NCBI RefSeq assembly: GCF_013425525.1
Contig: NZ_JACCKA010000086.1
Location: 1-64,000, forward strand
Length of the DNA: 64,000 bases
Reading direction: 5' to 3'
From: Luteimonas salinisoli
GTDB lineage: Bacteria; Pseudomonadota; Gammaproteobacteria; Xanthomonadales; Xanthomonadaceae
Shown: positions 17,279 through 26,863 of the stretch, piece by piece
Layout of the letters: every line of letters starts with the position of its first letter
Numbering within the stretch: the stretch's first letter is position 1
Notes under the pieces: model-generated
Told to the model about the DNA's origin: nothing
Databases searched by the model: none
The model's input: only the letters and a program-made list of their open reading frames with translations
Translations under genes and position numbers: made by a program

Positions 17279-18040
17279 ATGTCCCGTCGATCCGTTCCAC
17301 ACCGCAGCGCGGCCCGCCTCCGCATCGGCTGCGCCGGCTGGTCGATCGCGTCCGCGCACCGACACCTGTTCGGCGCGGGGGACAGCATGCTGGCGCGCTA
17401 CGCGACGCGCTTCGATACCGTGGAGATCAACTCCTCGTTCTACCGCCCGCATCGCCACGCCACCTATGCGCGCTGGACCGACACGGTTCCCGACGACTTC
17501 CGCTTCTCGGTCAAGCTGCCGCGCACGATCACCCACGAGCTGCGCCTGCAGCGTGCCGGGCCGCTGCTGGACGCCTTCCTCGCCCAGGCCGGCGGGCTGG
17601 GCGGGAAGCTGGGCTGCCTGCTGGTCCAGCTACCGCCGAGCCTGGCGTTCGATGCACGCGCGGCCGCCACGTTCTTCGCCATGCTGCGGCGGCGCTGGGA
17701 CGGTGCGGTGGCGTGCGAGCCGCGGCATCCCAGCTGGTTCGCGCCGGAACGCGATGCCCTGTGGGCGCGCCACCGGATCGCGCGGGTCGCCGCCGATCCG
17801 GCGCGCGTTCCGGAGGCGGCGGCCGCGACCGGCGAAGGCGCGGTGCGCTACTGGCGCTGGCACGGCGCGCCGCGCATCTACTACAGCGCCTACGGCGAGC
17901 CGGCGCTGCGCGAACTGGCGGCGGCCGTCGCGCACGCGACCCCGGGCGATGCGGAAGCCTGGGTGGTCTTCGACAACACCGCGCACGGCCACGCCACCAC
18001 CGATGCCGCATCCTTCCAGGCCCTGGCGGACCGCCGCTGA
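17279..18040 (+). CDS. DUF72 domain protein (YecE-like TIM barrel)
   Basis: A 253-residue protein starting RLRIGCAGWSI, the diagnostic N-terminus of DUF72/YecE proteins. It continues with the family blocks VEINSSFYRPH, FRFSVKLPR and LLVQLPPSL. The C-terminal WVVFDNTAHGHATT is the usual end motif. These proteins form a TIM barrel of unknown activity. ATG at 17279 is preferred over GTG at 17270 because of GCAGGTG spacing. It converges with the lipoprotein gene 15 bases downstream. Confidence 0.9.
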   Translation: MSRRSVPHRSAARLRIGCAGWSIASAHRHLFGAGDSMLARYATRFDTVEINSSFYRPHRHATYARWTDTVPDDFRFSVKLPRTITHELRLQRAGPLLDAFLAQAGGLGGKLGCLLVQLPPSLAFDARAAATFFAMLRRRWDGAVACEPRHPSWFAPERDALWARHRIARVAADPARVPEAAAATGEGAVRYWRWHGAPRIYYSAYGEPALRELAAAVAHATPGDAEAWVVFDNTAHGHATTDAASFQALADRR

Positions 18041-18055
18041 GGGTCGGCGGCTGCG

Positions 18056-18952
18056 CTATCCGCCGCCCGGACCCGCGGAGGTGCCGATTCCGGCCTCGGC
18101 GCCGGACTCGTCCTCGCCGGCGCCTGCCGCGCCATCGGCTTCGCGCTCGAGTACCACCACGTAGCCGTGCAGCGGGATGGCGCCGGTGCTGACGTCGATC
18201 CAGTACTCGCGCCCGCCGTTGCGCAACAGATAGCTGTCGTGGCGGTATTCGGGCACCGCCACCGCACCGTGCTGGTGCTTCTCGATCGCCGAGCGCCCGC
18301 CGGCGGCGGCCGCCACATCGCGGGTGTACTGCACCCGGTCGATGCGCCGTCCGCCCAGCGCCGCGACGGCATCGGCGTAGTGGCGATGGAACTGCAGCGC
18401 GGTGTAGGGGCGTTCGGGATCGCGACCGAGATGGAACTTGTCGCGGAAGATGCGCCCCTCCACCAGCAGCGCGCGGTCGCCGGCGAGGAAGTACTGGCCG
18501 TCGTGCGCCATCTCCCGCTCGGTCTCGCGGTACGCGCTCTGCAGGCCCTCCGGCGCCTCCAGCAGCGGGAACGGCGGCAGCACCGCGGTGCTCTCGGGCA
18601 CCTCGGCGGCCACGAACCTCGAGGCGCCTTCGCCCTCGCTGCCGCCGGCCGCACCGTCCGTTGGTCCGGCTTCGGCGGGCGGGAGGCCGGCACCGGAGTC
18701 CTGTTCTGCCCACGGCGGCCCGTCGCTTGGCTCCGCGGTGGGCGCGTCTGTGCCCGTCGGCAGTTCCGCAATGCCCGCCGCCGGCCCCGCCGGCAGCGCC
18801 GCCACGCCATCCGCGGTCCCGGTCCCGTCCGCAGTCCCCGCCTGCGGTGCCGGGGCGCCGGCCTCCCCCTGCTCGGGGACACCGCGGGTACATGCCCCCA
18901 GCAGCAGCATGGAGAGACAGCAGCCGAACAAGATCGTCCCTGAAGGCTTCAT
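18056..18952 (-). CDS. Lipoprotein with Ala/Gly/Pro-rich tether and unrecognised globular domain
   Basis: A 298-residue lipoprotein whose signal sequence ends in the lipobox LLGAC (Cys21). About 95 residues of low-complexity Ala, Gly, Pro, Thr and Glu form a flexible tether. A globular domain from ~110 to ~275 follows (LQSAYRETEREMAHDGQYFL, ALQFHRHYADAVAALGGRRI). A charged tail rich in Ala/Gly/Glu ends the chain. No enzyme motif is visible. The domain is probably displayed at the outer membrane on a long spacer. Confidence 0.75.
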   Translation of the reverse strand: MKPSGTILFGCCLSMLLLGACTRGVPEQGEAGAPAPQAGTADGTGTADGVAALPAGPAAGIAELPTGTDAPTAEPSDGPPWAEQDSGAGLPPAEAGPTDGAAGGSEGEGASRFVAAEVPESTAVLPPFPLLEAPEGLQSAYRETEREMAHDGQYFLAGDRALLVEGRIFRDKFHLGRDPERPYTALQFHRHYADAVAALGGRRIDRVQYTRDVAAAAGGRSAIEKHQHGAVAVPEYRHDSYLLRNGGREYWIDVSTGAIPLHGYVVVLEREADGAAGAGEDESGAEAGIGTSAGPGGG

Positions 18953-19052
18953 CCTGGTTTCCCTATGGAGTTGGACATACCGCTACACACGCGTTGCGGC
19001 GGCCGGAAAGGTCACGCCCGGCCGGCACGCGGTGCCGGCGCGGGCGTCGCCG

Positions 19053-19892
19053 CTACAGCATCGGAGCGCCGCCGGTGACCGCGTAGCGGGCGCCGGTGAC
19101 GTAGCTGGCCTCGTCCGAGGCGAGGAACACGAACACCGCCGCGACCTCCTTCGGCTGGCCGGGGCGCTTGAGCGGCACCTGCTGGCCGAAGCTCTCGACC
19201 TCGTCCGGCGGCATGGTCGCGGGGATCAGCGGGGTCCAGATCGGGCCCGGCGCCACCGAGTTCACGCGGATGCCCTTGTCGGCCAGCAGCCCGGCCAGGC
19301 CCGCGCTGAAGTTGGCGATCGCGCCCTTGGTGGCCGCGTACGGCAGCAGCGTGGGCTTGGGCTTGTCGGAGTTGATCGAGCTGGTATTGAGGATCGTCGA
19401 GCCGGGCTTCATGTGCGGCACCGCCGCCTTGCACAGGTGGAACATCGCCGTGACGTTGACCTGGAAGGTGTGGTCCCATTCCTCGTCCGGGATTTCCTCC
19501 AGCGATTCGCGCGACATCTGGTAGGCGGCGTTGTTGACCAGGATGTCGATGCGGCCGAACTCGTCCATGGTCCGCTGGACGATCGAACGGCACAGCGCGG
19601 GATCGGCGATGTCGCCCCGCACCAGCACGCAGCGCCGGCCGGCTTCCTCCACCCAGCGCTTCGACTCGGCCGCATCCTCGTCTTCGCACAGATAGCTGAT
19701 CAGCACGTCTGCGCCTTCGCGCGCGAAGGCGATCGCCACGGCGCGGCCGATGCCGCTGTCGCCGCCGGTGATCACCGCCACCTTGCCGGCCAGCCTGCCG
19801 CTGCCCTTGTAGCTGTCCTCGCCGTGGTCGGCCTTCGGATCGAGCTTCGCGTCGGTTCCCGGATAATCCTGCTGCTGCGCTGGCTGGTTCAT
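19053..19892 (-). CDS. SDR-family NAD(P)-dependent oxidoreductase (YghA-like)
   Basis: A 279-residue classical/extended short-chain dehydrogenase. The Rossmann motif TGGDSGIG is at residues 42-49, NNAA follows near 130, and the catalytic Tyr and Lys are in YAATK. The N-terminal extension with PGTDAKLDPKAD is typical of the YghA/glucose-dehydrogenase-like SDRs linked to general stress responses. The start at 19892 gives this standard N-terminus. The adjacent divergent gene is chaB. Substrate is undetermined. Confidence 0.9.
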   Translation of the reverse strand: MNQPAQQQDYPGTDAKLDPKADHGEDSYKGSGRLAGKVAVITGGDSGIGRAVAIAFAREGADVLISYLCEDEDAAESKRWVEEAGRRCVLVRGDIADPALCRSIVQRTMDEFGRIDILVNNAAYQMSRESLEEIPDEEWDHTFQVNVTAMFHLCKAAVPHMKPGSTILNTSSINSDKPKPTLLPYAATKGAIANFSAGLAGLLADKGIRVNSVAPGPIWTPLIPATMPPDEVESFGQQVPLKRPGQPKEVAAVFVFLASDEASYVTGARYAVTGGAPML

Positions 19893-20074
19893 ACCTGGCC
19901 TCGTCTGGATGCCTGCGCTGGCGGCCGGTCGCGTCGAAGCGCACCGCGCTGGCGTGGGGAAGGACGGGCAAGATAGGCCGGCCCACGTCGAACGCACGTG
20001 ATTCACGGCGGGGTCACGGGGGCCTAACCGCGGCCGACGCAGGATCGGCCGCACCCAGCGACCGGAGAGACGCG

Positions 20075-20302
20075 ATGCCGTACGACAGCACTCGCGAATT
20101 GCCAGACGCCGTGCGCGACAACCTGCCGCCGCACGCGCAGGACATCTACAAGGAAGCCTTCAACAGCGCCTGGGAACAGTACGCCGATCCGGACGAGCGG
20201 CGCGGCGACGCGTCGCGCGAGGAAACCGCGCACCGGGTGGCCTGGTCGGCGGTGAAGGAAAAGTACGAGAAGGGCGACGACGACAAGTGGCACCCCAAGT
20301 AG
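20075..20302 (+). CDS. chaB: ChaB family protein
   Basis: A 75-residue protein with the ChaB signature: LPDAVRDNLPPHAQDIYKEA near the N-terminus and AHRVAWSAVKEKYEK near the C-terminus. ChaB was named as a regulator of the ChaA cation antiporter, but in many bacteria it stands alone near stress genes, as here beside an SDR oxidoreductase. An AGAGACGCG spacer precedes the ATG. Confidence 0.88.
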   Translation: MPYDSTRELPDAVRDNLPPHAQDIYKEAFNSAWEQYADPDERRGDASREETAHRVAWSAVKEKYEKGDDDKWHPK

Positions 20303-20441
20303 CCGCCGGCGCGAGAGCCCCGCCAGCCCCGGCACCGGACGACCGGGCGATGGCTCCCGCCGCAGGTGGCGGGGCCGGCGACAGCCGCTCCACGCCGCGG
20401 CGACGCAGGCACGGCCGCGGCGCGCCGCGCGCTGCGGGCGG

Positions 20442-23420
20442 TCAGAATCCGTAGCGGAACGAAGCCGACAGCATCCGCGCCCCACCCTCGCCGCCGAACC
20501 GCTGCTCGTAGTCCATCCGCAGCGATGCGCCGGCCGAAAGCGCCGTGCTCAGCCGCACCCCGAACAGGCCGCCCTGCTCGTGCAGGCCGGCCGCCAGCGG
20601 CCGCCAGTCGTCGATGCCGGTGAAGCTGGCCTGGAACGCCTCGCCGCTGGCCGACAGCGTCTGCTGCCAGTGCGCATGCGCGTCCAGGTCGACCCGTCGG
20701 CCGCCCAGCCGCAGCGTCCGTGCGGCGCGCGCGCCGGCGAGCGCCTGCCAGCGCTCGGTCTCCGCCGCGCCGGCCTGCAGCCCGAAGCCGCTGCCGCCGT
20801 GTTCGACGAAGCCGTCGCGGCGCACCTGCGCGTACTGGACGCCGACGAATGGCGACAGGCGCGTGGCGCCCAGCTGCAGCCGGTAGCCGGCTTCGCCATG
20901 GGCGCTGGCGATGCTGCCCGAGTACCTGGTCCGGACGCCGTCGAATGCCGTGCCCAGCTGCAGCGTACGACGCACGTCCTGGTCGAATCGCCCGGCGCCG
21001 ATGCCGCCCTGCGCGTACCAGGTCTGGTCGCCGATCCCGGCGTAGGCCATCGCCGAGCTGCCGCGGCCGCGGTTGCTGTCGCCACCCGCGGAACCCCGCG
21101 CCTGGCCTTGGCTCTGGCCGTAGGCGACGCCGGCGAAGCCATGCTCGCCGACCCGCACGTCGTGGCCGGAGAGACTGCCGTCGAGATCGAAGTCGAGGCT
21201 CGCGCCGTAGCCGCCGTGCAGTCCCAGCGACTGCGTCCACCCGCCGCTGGCGCGCGCGCCCTGGTGCAGGCCGTCCAGCCGCGAGGACAGCGCCCGCGAG
21301 TTGGCGTCGATCGTCTCGAACGCGAGGGCCGTGCTTGCCGCGTGCACCTGGCCGGACAGGCTCCGCAGCGTGGCCTGCGCCATCGCCATCGAAGCGGTCC
21401 CCTGCACGGCGCCGGCGGCGTGCACGAAACCGTCCGGCAGCGCGGTCGCGTCGCCGCGCACGAGCACCGCGTCCAGGTACCGGAACGCGCCCTCGACGCG
21501 CTGCGCCGTGGCGGTGGTGGAGGCGTCGAAACCGCCCAGCGCGGAGAGCGCCAGCGCATCGAAGGTCTCCACCTGCAGGTCCACTCGGTCGCTGCCGTAG
21601 ACCACCTCGGCCTCGAGGAAGATGCGCTCGGCGTCGTAGCCGAAGGTATCGAAGGTGCCGGCCAGGCCGCCCGCGGCGGTCAGCACGTTGACCAGGCCCG
21701 CCGGGGTGTAGCCGGGGCGCGCGCCAGCGACGTACAGCCCGCCGCCGTCGAGCGTCGCGGTGCCGCCGACCTGCAGCGATACGCCGAGCTCGAGCGCCAG
21801 CACCGCGTCGGAGGCCTGGGTGTAGTCGCCCTCGATCCGCAACGCGGCGTGCTCCGACGCCAACCCGCCCACGCCCACCAGGCCGCCGTTGTGCAGGTGC
21901 CCGGCGACGGCGCCGAGCCCGACGAACCCGGCGCCGGCCCCGACCTGGACGTCCGACCCGAGGCTGCCGTACATCCCCAGCACGCCGCCCTCGACCGCGG
22001 TGCCGCCGCGGTAGCCGTTGTCGCCGGTCAGCACCAGCGCACCGCTGCCGCGCTTGACCAGCCCGCCGTCGCCGGCGATGTCGTTGTCCCAGTAGTACAC
22101 GGCGTTGCCGTCGGGCAGCGCGAAGTCGGCGACCACGTCGCCCCAGTCGAAACGGCCGGGCCCCGCGACCGCGCGGCCGGCGTCGAGCAGGCCGTAGCCG
22201 AAGGCCGCGTCCACGCCGGGAGCGCCGATGTCGGTGGCGGTACCGAGGATCGTCTGCCGCACCAAGTCGTTGTCGAACCACGGGAAGGCTTCCCACACCA
22301 GCGCCGCGGTGCCGCTGACCTGCGGCGCCGCGAACGAGGTGCCGGAGACGATCCAGTAGCTGGGCTCGCCGGCGGCATCGTTGACGCCGGTGACGATCAC
22401 CTCGCCCGGGGCCACCAGGCAGAAGTGCATGGCCACGCCGCAGGCGTTGGAATAGTCGGACAGCTTCATCTCGCCGTCGTAGGCGAAGGCGGCGCTGTCC
22501 AGCGAGGCCACCGCCAGCCAGCCGCGCTCGAGGGCCGCGGCGCGCTCGCCGCCCTTGCTGGGCAGGCGCGCCAGGTCGCCGGGGTCGGCGTCGCCGTCGT
22601 TGCCGGTGGCGAACACCACCAGGCCGTCGTTGTCGAACACGAACGGTTCGTACGCGGCGGCGTACAGTGCGGTGTTGCCGCCCATCTGCCAGGTCGGGCC
22701 ACCCCAGGAGTTGTTCATGATCCGCGCGCCGCGCGCGATCAGGTCGGCATGCATGGCGGCGAGGAACTGCGGGGAACCAATGGCGTGCTGCGCGTCGCCG
22801 CCGGAGACGTCCTGCACGCTGCTGGCCGACTCGTCGGAGAGGATCCGCGCCGAAACGATGCCGGCGCCCGGGGCCACGCCGCCCGGCCACTCGCCGAACT
22901 GCGCGCCCGCCATCACCTGCGACACCCAGGTGCCGTGGCCGATCGCATCGTCGACGGACAGGTCGTTGCCGTCCGGGTCGACGTAGACCTCGTTGTGCAG
23001 CACGCGGCCGGACAGCGCCGGATGGTCGCTCCTGACGCCGCTGTCGACCACGGCGATCACCGAGCCGCCACCGGTGAAACCGGCGGCGCGGGCGATGTCG
23101 ACGCCGGTACCGACCAGGTGCACGTTGGCGGGCGGCTGCCGGCTGGTGGGACCGGGATCGGGCGTCGGGGCGGGATCCGGATCCGGGGCCGGGTCCGGGG
23201 CGGGATCAGGATCTGGGGCGGGGTCGGGATCCGGCGCGGGGTCCGGATCCGGGGCGGGTGGCGGCGATGGCGGAGCCGGGTCGGGCGCACTGGGCGTCGA
23301 GGGCGGTGGATCGGAGCGGGTGCCGCCGCCACCGCCGCAGGCGGTCACTCCGAACGCGAGCACGGTCGCCACCGCGACCGCGAGTGCACTCCTGCGTATC
23401 CTCTGGGACTCCAACACCAT
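20442..23420 (-). CDS. Lipoprotein-type autotransporter subtilisin-like protease (NalP/AusI-like)
   Basis: A 992-residue type V secretion protein. The signal sequence ends in a lipobox (GVTAC, Cys28) followed by a glycine run, so the passenger is probably lipidated, as in neisserial NalP. A PD-rich tether (~35-90) leads to an S8 peptidase domain with the full triad: D126 (VVDSG), H162 (GHGTW) and S362 (SGTSFAAP). A passenger-associated repeat (GSGALVLTGDNGYRGG) and beta-helix follow. A C-terminal autotransporter barrel (~720-992) ends SFRYGF with the terminal Phe needed for outer-membrane assembly. The start at 23420 is chosen for the lipoprotein signal. It is likely cell-surface exposed and able to cleave itself or neighbours. 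Confidence 0.92.
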   Translation of the reverse strand: MVLESQRIRRSALAVAVATVLAFGVTACGGGGGTRSDPPPSTPSAPDPAPPSPPPAPDPDPAPDPDPAPDPDPAPDPAPDPDPAPTPDPGPTSRQPPANVHLVGTGVDIARAAGFTGGGSVIAVVDSGVRSDHPALSGRVLHNEVYVDPDGNDLSVDDAIGHGTWVSQVMAGAQFGEWPGGVAPGAGIVSARILSDESASSVQDVSGGDAQHAIGSPQFLAAMHADLIARGARIMNNSWGGPTWQMGGNTALYAAAYEPFVFDNDGLVVFATGNDGDADPGDLARLPSKGGERAAALERGWLAVASLDSAAFAYDGEMKLSDYSNACGVAMHFCLVAPGEVIVTGVNDAAGEPSYWIVSGTSFAAPQVSGTAALVWEAFPWFDNDLVRQTILGTATDIGAPGVDAAFGYGLLDAGRAVAGPGRFDWGDVVADFALPDGNAVYYWDNDIAGDGGLVKRGSGALVLTGDNGYRGGTAVEGGVLGMYGSLGSDVQVGAGAGFVGLGAVAGHLHNGGLVGVGGLASEHAALRIEGDYTQASDAVLALELGVSLQVGGTATLDGGGLYVAGARPGYTPAGLVNVLTAAGGLAGTFDTFGYDAERIFLEAEVVYGSDRVDLQVETFDALALSALGGFDASTTATAQRVEGAFRYLDAVLVRGDATALPDGFVHAAGAVQGTASMAMAQATLRSLSGQVHAASTALAFETIDANSRALSSRLDGLHQGARASGGWTQSLGLHGGYGASLDFDLDGSLSGHDVRVGEHGFAGVAYGQSQGQARGSAGGDSNRGRGSSAMAYAGIGDQTWYAQGGIGAGRFDQDVRRTLQLGTAFDGVRTRYSGSIASAHGEAGYRLQLGATRLSPFVGVQYAQVRRDGFVEHGGSGFGLQAGAAETERWQALAGARAARTLRLGGRRVDLDAHAHWQQTLSASGEAFQASFTGIDDWRPLAAGLHEQGGLFGVRLSTALSAGASLRMDYEQRFGGEGGARMLSASFRYGF
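23155..23285. repeat. In-gene degenerate tandem repeat encoding a Pro-Asp-rich tether
   Basis: Inside the autotransporter gene, GGATCCGG/GGTCCGGGGC-type units recur about every 18 bases and encode PDPDPA repeats that separate the lipidated Cys from the protease domain. Repeats of this kind vary in copy number by slippage, which would change tether length. Confidence 0.7.
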
Positions 23421-24121
23421 GACGCTGCTCCCCGGCACTGCAACTGGAGGTCCTGCCGCCCGGCACCGGTCGGGCGACGCGGATCGTTGTTCCGCCGGAC
23501 CGTGGCGGCCGCTGCCGGCATGCGTCGCCGGCCAGCCGCCGCCTTCGCCACCGTTCGCCGCCACGCTCCGAAGCGCCACCGCGCCCCGTCGCCTCCAGGT
23601 CCTCGGTGAAGCAGATCGGCAAACGGCGTCCGTTCTAAAGAGCGCAGGGTCGAAAATGCGCACTGCGTGGCAGTCGGATGTGCGTATTCGTGACCGGCAG
23701 CGCGTATCGCACGTACGGCAGCCGCATCACGGCAACCGTTCGGGTTCTTCCGAAAGGCGACGCGGACATTGCGCAGGCCGGGCGATTGCGGCAGCGGGTC
23801 GCGCGACAGCCGCAGACGCGTTCACCGTCGTCGGAACGCAGCCGCCGTGCAGGGAGATCCCGCGCGGCAACGCATTCCCGGACCGGAGCCCGGCCGTGGT
23901 ATCCGCATCGGAGCGCGCGCCGATGACGACGCATGGACGCTCGTGGCGCCGATGCGCGCCCGCCGTCGGACAGGCGCGGCGCAGCTGACGCGTTCAGAAA
24001 AAGCCGCGTTCAATTCGCGGCGCGTTGATCCGCGTGCGCCAACACTCGAACCGACGAGCGACCGTGCAGCGACGCGCGTCCTCGCGCAACCGTTTGCCCC
24101 CGACGAAGACGGAGATTCCGA
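23421..24121. other. 701-bp intergenic region between the autotransporter and manganese catalase genes
   Basis: No convincing gene was found on either strand. The open frames present have shadow-like, Arg-rich composition. A perfect 6-base inverted repeat with a 7-base loop (GCCGCG-TTCAATT-CGCGGC, 24003-24021) lies about 100 bp upstream of the catalase start and could be an operator. Both flanking genes are transcribed outward, so their promoters must lie here. Confidence 0.5.
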
Positions 24122-25090
24122 ATGTTTTCCCACAACAAGCGCCTGCAGTACACGGTCCGCGTGTCCGAATCCAACCCCGCCCTGGCCAATCTCATGCTCG
24201 AGCAGTTCGGCGGGCCTCAGGGCGAACTCGCCGCGGCAATGCGCTACTTCACCCAGGCGCTGGCCGAGGACGATCCGGGCCGCAAGGACATGCTGCTCGA
24301 CATCGCCACCGAGGAGCTCAGCCACCTGGAAGTGATCGGCACCATCGTCGCCATGCTCAACAAGGGGGCCAAGGGCCGGCTGGCCGAAGGCGTGGAGGAG
24401 GAAGCCGAGCTGTTTCGTTCGCTGCAGGGCGCCGGCAACGACTCGCACGTCACCCAGGTGCTGTACGGCGGCGGCCCGGCGCTCACCAACTCGGGCGGCA
24501 TGCTGTGGACGGCCGGCTACATCGACAGCATCGGCGACCCCGCCGCCGACCTGCGCTCGAACATCGCCGCCGAGGCGCGCGCCAAGATCGTCTACGAACG
24601 GCTCATCAACGTCACCGCCGATCCGGGGGTGAAGGAGGCGCTCGGCTTCCTGATGACCCGCGAGATGTCGCACCAGAAATCGTTCGAAAAGGCGCTGTAC
24701 GCGATGGAGCCGAACTTCCCGCCCGGCAAGCTCGCGGGGATGCCGGAGTTCGAGGAGATGTACGTCAACACGTCGCAGGGCGACGGCGACATGCGCGGCC
24801 CGTGGAACAGCGACGAGAACTTCCGCTACGCCGACGGCGATCCGGCCGGCTTCGCCGCCGCCGACGGCGGGGATGGCACCGCCTCGGTGAAGCTCGGCCG
24901 CAAGGAGAAGGGCGTGGTCGCCGCGATGGCCGAGCGCACCGCGTCCGATCCGGCCGCCAACCCCGTCACCGGCATCGAACTGGGCAAGGCGCCCGGGACC
25001 ATGGCGCGGACCACGCCGGTCAAGGAACCGGCAGTGGCCGCGGCGCCGGCGCAGCCGAAGGGCAAGGCCACGAAGAAGCCGCGCGGCTGA
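24122..25090 (+). CDS. Manganese catalase
   Basis: A 322-residue di-manganese catalase that breaks down hydrogen peroxide. The ferritin-like four-helix core shows the metal ligands in their usual setting: the first helix glutamate (LEQFGGPQGELAAAMRYF), the E-x-x-H of ATEELSHLEVIG, the glutamate of AAEARAKIVYERL and the histidine of TREMSHQKSFEKAL. The C-terminus has the typical loop (YVNTSQGDGDMRGPWN), then a Pro/Ala/Lys-rich tail of about 60 residues that is not part of the catalytic fold. ATG start at 24122. It stands alone, upstream of a REP element. Confidence 0.93.
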   Translation: MFSHNKRLQYTVRVSESNPALANLMLEQFGGPQGELAAAMRYFTQALAEDDPGRKDMLLDIATEELSHLEVIGTIVAMLNKGAKGRLAEGVEEEAELFRSLQGAGNDSHVTQVLYGGGPALTNSGGMLWTAGYIDSIGDPAADLRSNIAAEARAKIVYERLINVTADPGVKEALGFLMTREMSHQKSFEKALYAMEPNFPPGKLAGMPEFEEMYVNTSQGDGDMRGPWNSDENFRYADGDPAGFAAADGGDGTASVKLGRKEKGVVAAMAERTASDPAANPVTGIELGKAPGTMARTTPVKEPAVAAAPAQPKGKATKKPRG

Positions 25091-25188
25091 GCGCGCGACG
25101 GCGCCCATGCTGCGGCGCCGGGCCGGGGCCCATGCAGGCCACCGGCGCCGCGGATAGCTCGGCGTTGCCGCCGGAGCGGCGGCCCTGT

Positions 25189-25235
25189 AGGCGCGGCCGC
25201 CCTCTGTAGGAGCGGCCCATGGCCGCGAAAACCCG
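25189..25235 (+). repeat. GTAG-type REP element with a degenerate half copy
   Basis: A full plus-oriented copy at 25206-25235 (GTAGGAGCGGCCCATGGCCG) is preceded by a partial, mutated copy at ~25186-25200 (GTAGGCGCGGCCGCC). It lies between the catalase gene and the 3' end of the acyltransferase gene. Confidence 0.7.
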
Positions 25236-25287
25236 CATCGGCTGGCGACTCCGGAATCGCCGCATCCCCTCCTGCGGGAACGCCCGA

Positions 25288-26502
25288 TCAGGAAGCCGAT
25301 GCGCACGCGCCGCGCGCCACGTCCGGAGGCGGCGTGCGCCCCGCGGGCGGGACCCCGAACAATGGCCGCAGCGCCCGGACCCGGCGAATCGCGAACTCGT
25401 AGATCACCAGGCATCCGGCCACTGTGACCAGCACGACCAGCGCAGGCTCGACCACCGGGCCCAGCGCCAGCTTCGCCAGCCAGTACCCCGCCACCACCGT
25501 GATCGTCTGGTGGAGCACGTACCACGGATAGACCGCCTGGCTGGCGTAGGGCAGCCAGCGGAACGGCCGGTTCAGCAGGTGATGGCCCCAGGCCAGCACC
25601 GCCAGGATCCACGTCCAGGCGTTGAGCCGCTGCACCAGCGCGAACAGCGCGTGCATGGGCGTGGAGGACTCCGGACCGGTAGTGAACAGCAGCCAGAGGA
25701 TCGCGACGAAGCTCGGGATCGCCGCGCCCAGCAGCCACCAGCGCCGCCGCTTCAGCTCCTCCCACAGCCCCGTATCGGCGCCGATCCAGTAGCCATAGAG
25801 GAACATCGCGAAGTAGATCGCGTGGCTGTGCCAGTCGGCGATCAGGTCGTGGGTGGTGGGAAAGCGCCCGATCAGCAGCCAGCTGGCGACCGCCAGCGGC
25901 AGCGCCGGCAGCAGCCACAACCGCCAGCCGCGCAGCCCGCGGAAGCGATCGCGCAGCGCCTGCCCGCCGCGCCCGCGCAGCAGCGGCAGCAGCGCCGCCA
26001 GCAGCAGCGAGTAAGCAAGCAGGTACGGCAGGTACCACAGATGGTTCCAGGTGACGCCGACGTGCGACCCGTCGAACGCCCCCGCCGGCCACGGCTGGAA
26101 GGTGACGTAGCGCAGCAGGAACTGCGCATAGTCGCCGTCGAAGCTGCCGTTCGACAGCGCCTGCAGGTACGCCTGCGGCGGCACCACCACCGCCATGCCG
26201 AACAGCAGCGGGACCAGCAGGCGCCGGGTGCGACTCCAGGCGAACGCGCCCGGGCCGCTGCGGCGCAGCAGGAAGTTCACCGCCACACCGGAGATCAGGA
26301 ACAGCAGCGACATGCGCCACTGGTTGACCAGGATCATCGGCCATTTCAGCCAGTCGGCGAGATAGGTGGACTTGATGTGCCAGCCCCAGTCGGCCACGTA
26401 GAACATGCCGGCGTGGTAGAGGATCAGCACGGCGAAGGCGAGCACCCGCAGTGCGTCGATGTCGTGGCGGCGGGGCCGGGCGGGGACGGGGTTGGCGGAC
26501 AT
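25288..26502 (-). CDS. Acyltransferase family 3 membrane protein (OpgC/MdoC-like)
   Basis: A 404-residue multi-span protein starting DIDALRVLAFAVLILYHAGM. This contains the R...H signature of acyltransferase-3 proteins that O-acylate extracellular glycans or lipids. About ten membrane spans follow, including WNHLWYLPYLLAYSLL and the late block YPWYVLHQTITVVAGYWL, both characteristic of the family. The resemblance is closest to OpgC-like glucan succinyltransferases, but the acceptor is not decidable. ATG at 26502 puts the conserved Arg near residue 19. The gene is divergent from the LytTR regulator, which may control it. Confidence 0.85.
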   Translation of the reverse strand: MSANPVPARPRRHDIDALRVLAFAVLILYHAGMFYVADWGWHIKSTYLADWLKWPMILVNQWRMSLLFLISGVAVNFLLRRSGPGAFAWSRTRRLLVPLLFGMAVVVPPQAYLQALSNGSFDGDYAQFLLRYVTFQPWPAGAFDGSHVGVTWNHLWYLPYLLAYSLLLAALLPLLRGRGGQALRDRFRGLRGWRLWLLPALPLAVASWLLIGRFPTTHDLIADWHSHAIYFAMFLYGYWIGADTGLWEELKRRRWWLLGAAIPSFVAILWLLFTTGPESSTPMHALFALVQRLNAWTWILAVLAWGHHLLNRPFRWLPYASQAVYPWYVLHQTITVVAGYWLAKLALGPVVEPALVVLVTVAGCLVIYEFAIRRVRALRPLFGVPPAGRTPPPDVARGACASAS

Positions 26503-26863
26503 GGCGGTGGCGTGCTCCGGTTCGGGAGCGGCCAGCCTGGGCGACGGCGCGGCCCCGAAAAAGCGCGAAGTGACGCCGCGGGGGGCCGCTGGGACGAACG
26601 GTGGCGGGCGGGGACGAGTGGCGGCGGCCGCGCGACCTGCGCCGTTTCCCGACCCGCATGACGGAGGGGTGCGTCCCCCGTCTGCGGGATCTCGCCGAGA
26701 AGCGGCCGCCGAGCGGCGAGCGACGGACGGCGCGCATTGCGGCAGGCGCCCTCCGCCAGCCGGCCGGCGCCGACGACCGCGACCGGCGCGTGGCGCTGCG
26801 CCCGCTTGCACCACCGGGCTAGACTGCGCGGGCCGGGCCAGGGGCCGCCCGGATGGAACCGCC
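26503..26863. other. 361-bp divergent intergenic region
   Basis: This region holds no supported gene. Frames that extend through it are Arg/Ala-rich and look like read-through of GC-rich DNA. It must hold the promoters of the acyltransferase (leftward) and LytTR (rightward) genes. LytTR regulators bind paired direct repeats, but no clear pair was identified by eye. Confidence 0.4.

Noticed and set aside
20580-23609. A 1009-codon open frame antisense to the autotransporter
   Set aside because: The sense strand has the complete S8 triad and barrel. The antisense translation is Arg/Ala/Gly/His-rich and without motifs.
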